The position numbers and the translations under genes were made by a program. From Pseudopyrenochaeta lycopersici (taxonomy: Eukaryota; Ascomycota; Dothideomycetes; Pleosporales; Pseudopyrenochaetaceae): a DNA stretch of 64,000 nt. Where the stretch lies: NCBI GenBank assembly GCA_003313425.1, contig NHZP01000012.1, positions 1,178,001 to 1,242,000 on the forward strand. Reading direction: 5' to 3'. This document shows, one piece after another, positions 36,202 through 47,122 of the stretch. The notes beneath the pieces were generated by a model. The model was not told the DNA's origin. It ran no database searches and worked only from the letters and a program-made list of their open reading frames with translations. Numbering within the stretch: position 1 is the stretch's first letter; each line of letters begins with the position of its first letter.

Positions 36202-37187
36202 ATGATGTCTAATATTGGTGTTATTGGTGCGCCGTCCTTTCTTACAGTTAATGGTAGTGTATAGAACTAAATGGAAAAGCAGGCCTTGGAGTTATTGGAT
36301 ACGGCATGGCCAGCAATCTGCGCCGCAAGCTGGGATCCGAAATTACCCTCCACATCTACGACGTAGTCGCAGCCGCCAGTCAACGCCTCATTGAGGAAGT
36401 TGGCAGCTATGGAAAGATTGAAATAGCTTCCTCGCCCAAAGGCCTTGCTAGCAAGTGTGACACCATGCTCTCCAGCCTGCCTGCCGGGAAGCATGTGCGT
36501 GAGGTGTATTTAGATGGGGAGAATTCGGTTCTCCAGGCGACAAAAGACTCGAGCAGACTGATCATTGATTGTAGCACTATCGAGATTGAACTCACCCAAA
36601 ATGTTGGAAAAATCATTATAGACGCAGGCGTAGGTACCTTTGTCGATGCGACAGTGTCGGGAGGCATGTGGGGCGCAAATGGAGGAACGCTTACTTTTAT
36701 GGTCGGCCATTCTAAGCCTACGAAAGAAGATGATGTTGGAAACAGAGTCTGGGATATTCTATCCCTCGTTGGTCAGCGTGATAAGATCCGTTTCTGCGGC
36801 AGTCTGGGAATGGGCCAAGTAGCCAAAATCGCCCATAACTATATTTCCCTCTGCAACAACGTTACTGCTACCCAAGGGATGGCACTCGGGCTTCGGTATG
36901 GAATTGATAAGAGAGTCCTCTGGGAGTGCATGACCGACGGAACAGCCAACTCCTGGGTCATGGGACTGGAGCAGCCCGTTCCAGGTCTTGTAGCTGAAGC
37001 TCCGTCCAGTAACGGCTACCGCAGGGCTTTTGCACCTGCTTTAAGTCTCAAAGATCTCGGTATCGCAGTGAAATCTGCTGAAAAAGTTGGCATCGACCCT
37101 ACTGTTGGAAAAGTAGCTATCGAAGCATTCACGCTCGTGGATAACGACCCTCGCACAAAGGTTGGTTTGCGAGATCCAAAGGTTTGA
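36202..37187 (+). CDS. 3-hydroxyisobutyrate dehydrogenase-like (beta-hydroxyacid dehydrogenase)
   Basis: Two exons, 36202-36226 and 36283-37187, give 309 aa; the 56-nt intron has a weak donor GTGCGC and acceptor GCAG. The join completes the NAD(P) motif G9-X-G11-X2-G14. The substrate block FVDATVSGGMWGANGGTLTFM and the catalytic Lys190 in GMGQVAKIAHNY are present. The family oxidises 3-hydroxyisobutyrate in valine breakdown or related 3-hydroxyacids. No clear mitochondrial presequence follows from this start, so the substrate may differ. It begins about 235 bases right of the TIR element. Confidence 0.87.
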
Positions 37188-37845
37188 CTGAGTATGCTGA
37201 CATGTGGGACGTACCAGAACCTTGACCATACCTCCCTCTGGCTCCACGTGAACGAAAACATCGACGCATTCATCAAGGAGAATGGTATCTGGCCTGGAGG
37301 AACGCAATAAGCTTCCTTGTCAGACAAGAGTCTCAGCCATTGCTGCGTATGCCATGGTTCTAGTCTCATCCACTCACTCGTGCAATAGTTTTCTGCAAGT
37401 GTTTTTGACTATAGTTTTTTCTGTATAGTGTTATCTGTCAATCCTTCTATGCTTCAACACTATTAGCCACTCCTTACGTACACAACTTTAAGGAATACAA
37501 CCAAATCTAGTCTCTTGTGCTCTGAGAACGTCATGGTCCTTCTCTTGTTAGTACTGACACTATAGTGAAAAGCTGTTTATTGACATCACTAGACCAGAAT
37601 CCTTCACGGAACTTATTACATGCTGATACGCGTGGCTGCTGGTGAAAAGTAACTTGACCTTGCGCTCGGTTGTGGAAGGCAAGCACGGTTGGGAGCGCGG
37701 AAACCCTACAGCAGTTTTAGCTCAGGGTCAGATCTAACTAATGAAAAGGGCCAAAACCGTGTGCTCTTCAAAGATCTTCCCCTAGCACCTGACTGGCTCG
37801 TTTCATAACAGCAAATATGGTAAAGGATAGAACAACAAGCAGCTC

Positions 37846-37850
<5 letters not shown>

Positions 37851-37909
<59 letters not shown>
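37851..37909 (+). repeat. AC dinucleotide microsatellite
   Basis: Pure alternating AC over about 59 bases (about 29 units). The open frame it creates on the minus strand is an artefact. Confidence 0.97.
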
Positions 37910-37913
<4 letters not shown>

Positions 37914-38329
37914 GAGCTCTCTCTACTGGAATTTTACGCTAATAAAAGCACAATCTGTTCTTAAAGCATATCATATTTAACAGTCTTAAAGGGCCAGACA
38001 AAGGTAAAAGACAGTCACAAGTTAGGTGCATCTTCTTCAGCACGAGGCTCAATTTCGAGACCAATCACATATCCCTTCGCCTCTGTCAGGGTTCAATCCT
38101 TCCAAGTTACTAAACGCAGGTGAAAGGTAACTGTTACCTTTTACCTTTCACTTAGCTGGATAGCTAGATCGGGACCAGCCTGATCTAGCTCATGTATTTA
38201 GGCAGCACCTCTCCCTCGAAGGTGAGAGGTATCTGCTATTTTGTCTATTTCCTTTTAAATTGAGTTACTTCAACTAAGACCGTCCCAACTGTGCGTGTTG
38301 ACTGCCTTACAGTAAGTAAGTTTAACTAA

Positions 38330-38626
38330 GCGCTACTAATAAAACGCTATTATTATAAGCGCATATAAAGGTAGAAAGGCTCTTATATAAGCACTGTAAT
38401 AGTTAGGGTACAGAGTCTTAGATTATTTATGTTCGTAAGGGATAAGTGCTGGCAGAGCTGTAATAGAGGCTATGCTTAGCAAGCCACTACGCTATCTAGG
38501 ACTGCATGATGTCCTCTATTACTAGAAATGATCCTTATGTCTCTTCGCAATGCCATCCATTCTAGACGATCATGATAAGGTCAGGGCAGGAGCGGGTCGG
38601 CCGTACTCCCTGCTTGCGGTGGCGAT
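38330..38626 (+). repeat. Left arm of inverted repeat around the NACHT-ankyrin gene
   Basis: Matches the complement of about 42140-42470. Shared blocks include ATAAGCACTGTAAT, GCAGAGCTGTAATAG, CACTAC-CTATCTAGG, CATTCTAGACG and TCAGGGCAGGAGCGGGTCGGCC. Identity is highest (about 80 percent by eye) in the inner 170 bases and ends sharply at the gene side. Limits are approximate. Confidence 0.7.
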
Positions 38627-39057
38627 ATTCGATATTTAATACATACGTGAGTTCGTGACAGTCAAACATAACATGTAAGCATGCTGATGCAAGCGGATGG
38701 CGTCGGATCTGCACTAGCTCAACGGTGGAGCTGCTCGATGAGCTTTTTACAGCAATATTTGAACAGAGAGCTAAGTCATACCCGTCTCTTGTTGTAGACA
38801 ATCAGTCGCTATTCTATATTTCCTATACTGGTTCATCAGGATGCAGCACCGAAGCATTTTGAGGCGGGCAGGCCTGACCTTATCGATAATGCACGGCACA
38901 GCACGAAGCAAATCGCGTGCACAAGGCTTCAGCCTTGCTGCAGCCGCGCCTGACCTTTCCTTTCAGCTCGTCCGCTCCTCAGCCTTCCGTCTTTGACTGT
39001 GTATTGAACCCTATGATATGTTCCCTTGCGTCTCCGCAAACTTCGCCCACCTTCTGT

Positions 39058-42047
39058 ATGGACCCACTCAGTGCCACAGCAAGCATCATTGCTATCCTCC
39101 AGCTTTCGAGTAAGGTTCTCGGGTACCTGAACGACGTTAAAGATGCCTCGAAAGACCGCGCAAAGTGCGCAGTTGAGGCTGCCCACCTCAACAGCCTTCT
39201 CACGGCCCTCAGGTTCCGTCTTGAGGAGGGAGACTCTAATACTCTGTGGTACACTGCAGTCCGGGCCCTTGCAACCGAGAATGGCCCGCTTGATCAGTTC
39301 AAACTAGCGCTAGAGCAGCTGCAGAGTAAGATAACCGGCGGACGCAAGATAGCGAAGGTAGGTAACGCATTTATGTGGAAGTTTAACAAAGAGGAGGTTG
39401 CCAGCATATTAGGCCGGATAGAACGCCTAAAGACATTAGTGGAGGTCGCATTGCAGATGGATCACTTGTCAGTCCCCATACTAATAATCGACTATACTGT
39501 AATGAGGCTGCTAATATATTAAGTAAATTATCTCAAGCGATAAAAGAGTGCGGAGATGTAACCCGCAGGAACACGGAAGCTATAAAGGATGACACTGGCT
39601 TTATACGGCACGAAGCCAACCTTGCACAGCATAGCAAGCTCATGGCATGGATATCGCCTACCAATTTTCCCGCACAGCAGTCCGATATTATAGGCCGCAG
39701 ACAGCACGGGACTGGTCAGTGGTTTCTCGATGCCACTGAGGTCGCGCAGTGGCTTCGACAGCCGAAAGGGACGCTGTTCTGTCCTGGCATTCCTGGGGCC
39801 GGCAAGACTATGATAGCAGCCATCGCAGTTGATCACTTATTAAAGACGACACAGAGCAGCTCGGTTGGAGTCGCTTACGTATACTGCAACTACAAGGCTC
39901 AGGAGGAGCAGGATACTACCAATCTGCTTGCGGCTATTCTCAAGCAGCTAGTACAGGCTCGACCGTCGCTTATGGAGCCTGTAGAACAGTTGCACATGCA
40001 GCATGCCAAGCGAGGGACGAGGCCGTCCATCGACGAGATCTTTGCGGTTCTACAATCTGTGCTTGCGAAGTTCTCTGCCGTACATGTCGTAATTGATGCT
40101 CTGGATGAGTGTCGAGACAACGATGGAACTCGCCGTCTTTTTTTAGCTAAACTTCGAGACTTACAAGCCAAGACAGACTTACGCCTAATAATCACATCGC
40201 GCTTCATCCCGGGCGTTGTCGACGAGTTCAAAACAGTGCTAAGGCTGGAGGTGCAGGCGAGCGACGAGGACGTGAAACGGTTTGTAGCTGGCCAGATTTA
40301 CCGGCTGCCGAAATGCATTCAGCGTGACACTGCGCTGCAAGAAATGATGCAAGACAAAATAGTAGAGGCGGTAAGCGGCATGTAAGCCTTTCTACTTGCT
40401 TGTTGAGTAACAATAGGATTACTAATTCTTAGGTTCCTTCTCGCTCGCCTGCACACAGATTCGCTCTTAGATAAGAGAACCCCGAAAGACGTTAAGTCAA
40501 TTTTAGCCAAGCTATCTAAAGGCTCCGCGACGCTCGAAGATGCATACGGAGAGGCTATCCAAAGAATAGAAGGCCAGCTAAGTGGGGACTTGGAGCGGGC
40601 AAAGAACCTCCTGTCCTGGATCACGTACGCGAAAAGACCGCTCACCACAGCGGAGATATGCTGTGCTCTGGCAGTGGAACCAGAGAGAACAGAGCTTGAC
40701 CCGGAGAATGTGCCCGACGTTGAAGACTTGGTATCTGTATGCGCGGGCCTTGTCGTCGTCGACGCAGAAAGTGCCGTGATCCGTCTTGTGCACTATACTA
40801 CCCAGGAATATTTCGAGCGCATCAGGGAACAGTGGAACCCTAGTGCTCAGCTGGACATCGCATCAACATGTCTTACCTATCTATGCTTTGATGCTTTCAA
40901 AACTGGTAGCTGTTCCTCTGACGAAGACTTCGAGGTGAGGCTTCGACAAAGCGAATTCCTAGACTATGCTGCAAAGCACTGGGGTGAGCATGCAGTAGCC
41001 GTTGAAGACGAAGTGTGTGAGCTAGCTTGTTCATTCCTATTCCACAGTGGATTAGTTTCTTCTGCTGCGCAGGTTTTGTTAACTCCAAGCTATAAATACC
41101 AAAACTACAGCCAAACCCATCGTAAGGGGACAACAGGCTTGCACATGGCAGCACGATTCGGGTTGTTCGTGGTATCAAAAAGGTTTCTGTCAAATCACGT
41201 TCGAGAGACAGCGATTACGGTGAATAGGAAGGACAGCAACCGCCAGACGCCGTTATACCTTGCGACTCAACATGGGCATAATGGTATGGCGGGGCTGCTA
41301 CTCGACAAGGGCGCCGACCCGAACGCGCAGAGTGGATTCTACGGCAACGCACTCTACGCGGCTTCAGAAAGAGGCCACGAGCAGGTGGTGAAGCTGCTGC
41401 TTGACAAGGGCGCCGACCCGAACGCGCAGAGTGGATTCTACGGCAACGCACTCTACGCGGCTTCAGAAAGAGGCCGCGAGCAAGTAGTGAAGCTGCTCCT
41501 CGACAAGGGCGCCGACCCGAACGCTCAGGGTGGAGAGTACGGCAACGCACTCTACGCGGCTTCACCCGGAGGCCACGAGCAGGTGGTGAAGCTACTGCTC
41601 GACAAGGGCGCCGATCCGAACGCGCAGGGTGGAGAGTATGGTAACACACTCCAGGCGGCTTCATCTGGAGGCCACGAGCAGGTGGTGAAGCTGCTGCTTA
41701 ACAAGGGCGCCGACCCAAACGCGCAGAGTAGATTCTACGGCAACGCACTCTACGCAGCTTCATCCAGAGGCCACGAGCAGGTGGTAAAGCTGCTGCTCGA
41801 CAAGGGCGCTGACCCAAACGCGCAGGATTTATTCTACGGCAACGCACTCTACGCGGCTTCATCTAGAGGCCACGAGCAGGTGGTGAAGCTGCTGCTTGAC
41901 AAGGGCGCCGACCCGAACGCGCAGAGTAGATTCTACGGCAACGCACTCCAGGCGGCTTCATCTGGAGGCCACGAGCTGGTGGTGAAGCTGCTACTTGATA
42001 AGGGCGCATCCCGACCTATTCAGGACCGCATGTCCCTTACATACTAA
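39058..42047 (+). CDS. NLR-type STAND protein: fungal N-terminal domain, NACHT, ankyrin repeats
   Basis: Three exons, 39058-39467, 39524-40381 and 40433-42047, give 960 aa; introns are 56 and 51 nt with donors GTCAGT and GTAAGC. Residues 1-140 (MDPLSATASIIAILQLSSKV) are the N-terminal domain common in fungal STAND proteins. NACHT follows: Walker A GIPGAGKT at about 225-232, Walker B VVIDALDE near 325, and the helical region LLSWITYAKRPLTTAEI. Residues about 694-955 are eight ankyrin repeats, the last seven nearly identical. Fungal NLRs of this plan act in non-self recognition and cell death. The start chosen is the conserved MDPLS; an ATG 45 bases upstream is in frame. Ends shortly after the repeats. 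No RIP damage seen. Confidence 0.92.
41343..42035 (+). repeat. Seven tandem 99-bp ankyrin-coding repeats
   Basis: Units start at 41343, 41442, 41541, 41640, 41739, 41838 and 41937, each 33 codons beginning GGCAAC. They are nearly identical in DNA, with differences gathered at codons for the residues in AAS-x-x-G and NAQ-x-x-x-Y. A diverged eighth unit precedes them (about 41244-41342). Confidence 0.93.
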
Positions 42048-42139
42048 TAAGCATTACTGGATTAACATAAAGTCTACAGCTAGCAACAGTTGCTTATGTG
42101 TTATACTGTATGAATAGTAATTAAAGTGATCTGTGGCAA

Positions 42140-42470
42140 GGTTTTGCCACCGCAAGCAGGGAGGACGGCCGACCCGCTCCTGCCCTGACATTGCCGTGAA
42201 CGTCTAGAATGAATGGCGTTAGGAAGAGATATAACTATTGTTTCTAATAATAGAACGGCATGGAGCCCTAGATAGTGTAGTGCCTTGCTAAGCAGAGCTA
42301 CTATTACAGCTCTGCTATACATCGCGAACATAAACGATTAAAACCCCTTATGTCCCTTACATGTTAAAGTAGAGCACGTCTCTATAACCCTAAAGATTAC
42401 AGTGCTTATGTAGGGAGCTGTTTATTATTTAACTATACGACAGCTATATTACTACTAGCGCTGTCCTACT
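42140..42470 (-). repeat. Right arm of inverted repeat around the NACHT-ankyrin gene
   Basis: Inverted partner of 38330-38626. The gene-proximal tip reads GCAAGCAGGGAGGACGGCCG on the plus strand. Outer limit approximate because similarity fades. Confidence 0.7.
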
Positions 42471-42617
42471 CTATCCTATCTTATAATTGTATTCCCCTTA
42501 TATAAGCTAAAACTAGAGGCCTTTTCTTTAGTTAGCGGAGGAGTAATAGTTAGTTTTAGAGCTTAAGGGCGAGGAAGCTATTAAGGTTATCGTGCGTTAG
42601 ACTGCATCTAGGGTGGC

Positions 42618-42691
42618 AAATGGGTATAGGTTGGGGTTGGGTTGGGTTTGATTACATAAGACCCGTACCCAACCCAGCTCTATACCCATTT
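42618..42691. repeat. Foldback repeat, MITE-like
   Basis: Outer arms AAATGGGTATAG and CTATACCCATTT are perfect inverted copies; inner arms are GGTTGGGTTGGG-like and ACCCAACCCAGC-like. A third copy of AATGGGTATAGGTTGAGG follows at about 42703. The preceding GGGTGGCAAATGGG resembles hAT-type ends, which is inference. Confidence 0.6.
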
Positions 42692-43205
42692 TTATACGCT
42701 AGTAATGGGTATAGGTTGAGGTTACTGTGAATAGGTTAAGGTTAGGGATCATGAATGTCTAATTTGTGCTGCTAATCGAGGCTTGAACCTTTTACAAGGA
42801 GCTGTGATGCCTTAACAACAGGTGCTTCTAGGCATGAAAGAATATTACGATTCCTAGAATAGGAACCCCAGTTCTACACTATTTCTATAACTTGTGCACA
42901 TTGTGTTTGCAAAGTTTGACTATTTTCCAATCTCAAAGTGAAATAGATGCTTTCCCAACGTCCAGCCACATGACAGGAGACGAACATGCTTGCGCTGGGA
43001 TTGCAAAAAACCAGGGTATTGTTTCCTCCAGTGTAGAAGATGAAAATTTCCATTTTCGCTATCGCCATGAATTTTTTTATGAATTTTTCTATGCAGTCAG
43101 AATAGTGCTCGTGTTTTGTGTATGAAGGCTTCCTAAGTCTGGCAAAGGTGTGCGCAGCTTTGCACAACGCATTTGACTCAAAGCCCCAAACTCAGGATGG
43201 GATAA

Positions 43206-44517
43206 TTAGAGCATCCTTGTTCGCTTACGAGGCGGTTCACTCATTGTGGTATTTGTATTTTGGGAACGCTTGCCTAGGATTGAAGCCGATGGCGATGTGG
43301 AAGCTGGCGGCGAGCTCTTAGTAGTTCGCAGCGAGTGGGGCAGCTTGGAGGTGATGGTTTTGAGGTGCATATTTGTACGCGCCATTGGGGTATCGTTGTG
43401 GTCCTGATGCGGAGTGTTGGTGACATGAGTGCTATGGACAACGCCGATGGCTTGGGTTGAAGGCTCCTGTTGCTGAGCGGCCTTGACGGTATGTGGTGCT
43501 CCTTGCGTATTGGGCCGACTGAGCGAGTGGTTCGGCGAGATGAGTACTCGGGTGTAGGGGTTACCGTTGAGCATCTTCAGTCGTTTGCAAGCTGGATCGC
43601 TTGTCGCAGCATTTGTACAACGGGAACGCTTGCCTAAAGTTGAAACTTGGGATGTCGATGGCAAAACTGAGGGAGGTGGCAAGCCTTTGGCAAGCCGAAG
43701 TGAGCGCCGCAGCTTGCAAGGTGCGGCGTTGATGCACGTAATTGTACGCGACTTCTTTGTATCGCTGTGCTCTTGAGGCCGGGTTTCAGCGAGCTGAGTG
43801 ACTAAGGTGGTGTCGATGGCTTGATTTGATGGAAGTTCAAGGTCAGAGAAGACTTGGCTGTGCTCAGAGGTCATGAAGGCGTGTCTTGTTCGTTGTGTAT
43901 CGGGCTTGCAGAGTGGTTTGGTATAGGGCTTACCACTGATGAAGCTCTCAGTGCCGCCCGTTGCAGTGTCTTGGGTTGTTGATGGGTTTTTCGCGCCAAC
44001 GTCCTCGATTGGCCGCTCCTTGGGCTTCTCGTATCTCGAGCGATCAACGTACGGCAGCAGAGCGGGGAACTGTTCATCGGTGTGGTGAAGATAGAAAGTG
44101 GTGTCCAGAGCCTGAGGCCCTCGAAAGAACATCTTATCTTTCTTGAGTTCATGCTTGCGCTGTGCTTCCTCCGTTGAATTCAGCGGCTTTTCAGCTGTCC
44201 CACGATCCATCTTGCGCTTCAGCCCATTTCTAGCAGTTGACTTGCTTGAGTTCGAGTGTACCACGGAGGGCAGCGGTGGCGGACCAATGGCGGTCTGCAA
44301 GATGCTTTTGACATCCTGCAGATCAGCCCACTTGATATCATACGGCTGCAAAACCGTAGTGATGGCATTGAAGAGCTGGTCTGGAGTTTGACAGGACACC
44401 ATTGGCCCCTGCGTCTCGGAATCTAGATATTGTTAACATGTTATAGCATTCTTACGTAGTTAAGAACCCACTGTTGTTTGGAGAAGAAGCTGTGGTCTCG
44501 GCAAGTGTCGTCGACAT
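43206..44517 (-). CDS. Low-complexity basic protein, probably nuclear
   Basis: Two exons on the minus strand, 44472-44517 and 43206-44422, give 420 aa; the 49-nt intron has donor GTGGGT and acceptor TCTAG. The N-terminal 50 residues (LFNAITTVLQPYDIKWADLQDVKSIL) look folded; the rest is Ser/Thr/Pro-rich. Two C-terminal segments are related copies: one around KLRRSLRLAKGLPPP ... LGKRSR ... KRLKML and one around KLPHSLRTTKSSPPA ... LGKRSQ ... RKRTRML. Both end in KR-rich clusters that could be nuclear signals. No known family recognised. Confidence 0.65.
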
Positions 44518-45572
44518 GCTGATGGTCTGCACTCCCGAATGCTGAAATGGTATGGGCGTATATGCTGAGCAGATTGGCGGATTCCCTGAATAGCTTTGAT
44601 CTTGAATGAATTAAGCTACACTGGAAGACAATTGAGCCTTGGGGTGTTGGGCTTTTGAAAAACTGAGCAGTAAGCCAAGTTGATTGTGCGGGTTGAAAGG
44701 TGGGTGTGGTGCGGTAGAGTGGAATGCGAGAGAAAATATATACTCGTGGGGGTGATCTATACGCCGTAGACCATTCTGGGAGGGTCCACTAATCTGAGCA
44801 AACGGCCTATGAACTGCAGTCTAAACTGCACTTTCACTCCAGTTGGACGTATATATGTCTAACTTTGAGGCTCACCTTTGAGGGAGCCATGGAGGAGGCA
44901 ATGTAAGTAACGGTTGGTAATTAAAGTCTTCAATCCTTCCTTGTCCCACCGACACGAAACAAATTGTCTGAGAATAAATATTGCTTGACATCACGTGTTC
45001 TGCCTTTCACAGTTGGCGCACTTTGCTCATTTACTAACAGTGTAGAATGATTAGCGTAAGTTTGAACCAATCAGGTCTCGCCAATAAATAAACAAGGCCC
45101 ACGCCTCAAGGCTCGGCCAGGATTAGTCGAAACCCGCTCAGCCTCGTCACAAATCGCTGTACCGTGCTATGATGTACCTAGATGTCGGCGCGTCCAGTCC
45201 TTAGGTTTGGTATTCTACATTGTCTTTGATACCCACAAAGTAGAACTTCGACACCACTTCTTGGCGGAACATCCTCTGTTTGCCATCCCTTCATTGAGTT
45301 CTCCTTGCATTGTACCCTCAACTACTCCGATGAACTGACGTCGTTATTAATTTTACTGTCGCTATCGCACAGCTCATTGGATATTAGAACCTTTCAAACA
45401 GGTGCAATGTGCGTTCGAGTCCATATAATTCTCTTTCGCTGTCCCAGCTCACTAACAGGTCCACCAGCAGCCCGCAGGCATCGAGAGCGCAGCTTCCACA
45501 ATTTCGTTATTTTGGCACATGCACAACTCAAATGTTTCTTTCTAATCAACGCTATATAAAGCGAAGGACAAA
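44518..45572. other. Divergent intergenic region
   Basis: 1.06 kb between two divergently transcribed genes. A TATATAAA at 45552-45559 lies just ahead of the plus-strand ATG at 45573, unusually close for a TATA box. No gene or repeat seen. Confidence 0.5.
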
Positions 45573-46691
45573 ATGGCAAACGTAAAGGAGGCCCAGAAAG
45601 AACAAACAAACAAGGCTGTAGGCAGCAGCGACCACCCACACCGCAACGTTTCAGCCTTTCAGGTAACTCGCCTGTATGAGCGGCCTCAGGCACGACCGCG
45701 CACCTCTGAAAAGCGTGGGCCTAATCTCGAACAAGACGCAGGGTCTTCGCGGAATAGCAATCATCGTCTTCGAGACAGGACCTTTACGTCGCCACCAGTC
45801 CATGCAAGTGAGCGGCCTCTATCATCCTCGTCTGCATCCATTTCAGACGACGAAGATGGGAATATAGATATGCATGATTCCCAGGATATCATAGAGAGAA
45901 GCGAAGGGTGGGATATAATCGAACGCACAATTCTCATATCGGATGTAAGTGTTACCTTATCCTCTGAACTTCGTCCCACCTAATCTCGTTGCATTACTAA
46001 CACGCCACTCCAGAGCGAAACCGGTGCAACATCGCCACCTCCATCCTATGATTTCCCCGGTACCTGGGACGCCGCACTACACGAATCTACAGCAGCGCTC
46101 TCCCACATTGGTGCCGCCTCAAGGTCTTACGCCAGTGCGCTCGCGCAGTCCGGTATCGGGAAAGCAGGCTGGTGCATTGGAAGCGCCTTAGCTTCTTCTG
46201 CGAACAAAAGCGCTTTGAGCCTTGCAGGATGGGGTCTTGCGAAAAGCGGTGTTGACGCTGATGCACTACCTGGGCCCGTGAAAGGGTGGCTGGGTAAGCA
46301 GAATAAGTTGAGTGAAGCGAAAAGGAGAGCAAAACAAACTGATACAGTCGCGACTGAGCAACGCCGCGCACAGGAAGTGAATGGACATAGTGAGCCGTTG
46401 ATCTTTGGAGATGAGCGAGGCACGTTCGTGTTAGAAACACACGATATGAATAGTACAGGAGAATTTGTAGGCTCAACGCTGCAAGACATGCCAAAGGGAA
46501 AAAATAGGGAAGATTATGGATGGACGATGGCAGCGACAAGTTTCAGCCCTGTGGAGCCTAGGATGGTACCTTTGCGACTCGGCCAGATCGACAGAGCCCG
46601 AGAGAAAGTGAATGATAGAGATGACGAAGAGGACAGTAAAGAATTGGTAGAGGATGACGGATTGGTACGCTTGTTTCAATTTGACGATTAG
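45573..46691 (+). CDS. Hypothetical protein with disordered N-terminus
   Basis: Two exons, 45573-45944 and 46014-46691, give 349 aa; the 69-nt intron has donor GTAAGT, branch ACTAAC and acceptor CCAG. The first 100 residues are Arg/Ser-rich and disordered with an acidic patch SDDEDGNIDMHDSQD. A middle helical region, rich in Ala and Gly (IGAASRSYASALAQSGIGKAG, ALSLAGWGLAKSG), could pack on a membrane or self-associate. The C-terminus is acidic. No family recognised. Confidence 0.7.
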
Positions 46692-47122
46692 ATGTGCCCG
46701 TTTGGAAGATTTGGAAAAATTGTAAACTGCTGAGCATAGATAGGAAACATGAGAGGAACGACTTACAAATAGAATAGAACGCATTCGCATTTCATGTTTA
46801 TCATGACTTGACAAGTGTGATGGTATTTGTGAAAGGACTAGATTTTCAAGCCTCTGGAAACGAACGAATACGGTAACCTACTATACTTTAGAATATCTTG
46901 AGCTTCACAATATGATGCTCAAGGAAACAGTATCATGTGCATTCATGCATGAAGGGATAAGACGAGCGGGCTGGTGCACAGGAAAAGGTCGCGTTGGAAA
47001 ATAGTCGCATTGGTAGGATCGCTCGCCGGCGTCACTTTTGTCATATACGAATTGTACAGTAGGGCACATACACACACGCCTACACCTATACCTGACCGAT
47101 TTGCCCTTGTCAAATCTTGGGT
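46692..47122. other. Tail-to-tail intergenic region
   Basis: 431 bases between convergent genes. No feature seen beyond presumed polyadenylation signals. Confidence 0.5.

Larger units (their letters stand above)
37188..39057. other. Intergenic with microsatellite and repeats
   Basis: 1.9 kb without a gene. It holds an AC microsatellite (37851-37909), a quasi-palindrome near 38118-38150 built on GTGAAAGGTAAC and its complement, and the left arm of the inverted repeat around the NACHT-ankyrin gene. Confidence 0.55.
42048..43205. other. Intergenic with repeats
   Basis: No gene seen. Contains the right arm of the NACHT-ankyrin inverted repeat, a foldback at 42618-42691 and, on the minus strand near 42775-42840, a stretch that resembles a decayed tRNA-like sequence but does not fold convincingly. 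Confidence 0.5.

Noticed and set aside
37706..37906. Minus-strand open frame with a long Cys-Val run
   Set aside because: It is a translation of the AC microsatellite, not a cysteine-rich protein.
41215..41664. 149-codon Arg/Pro-rich minus-strand frame
   Set aside because: Antisense of the ankyrin repeats; its repetitive look comes from the 99-bp units.
41343..42035. Tandem repeats considered as a CRISPR-like array
   Set aside because: Units are contiguous, in frame and encode ankyrin repeats; there are no unique spacers, and the organism is a eukaryote.
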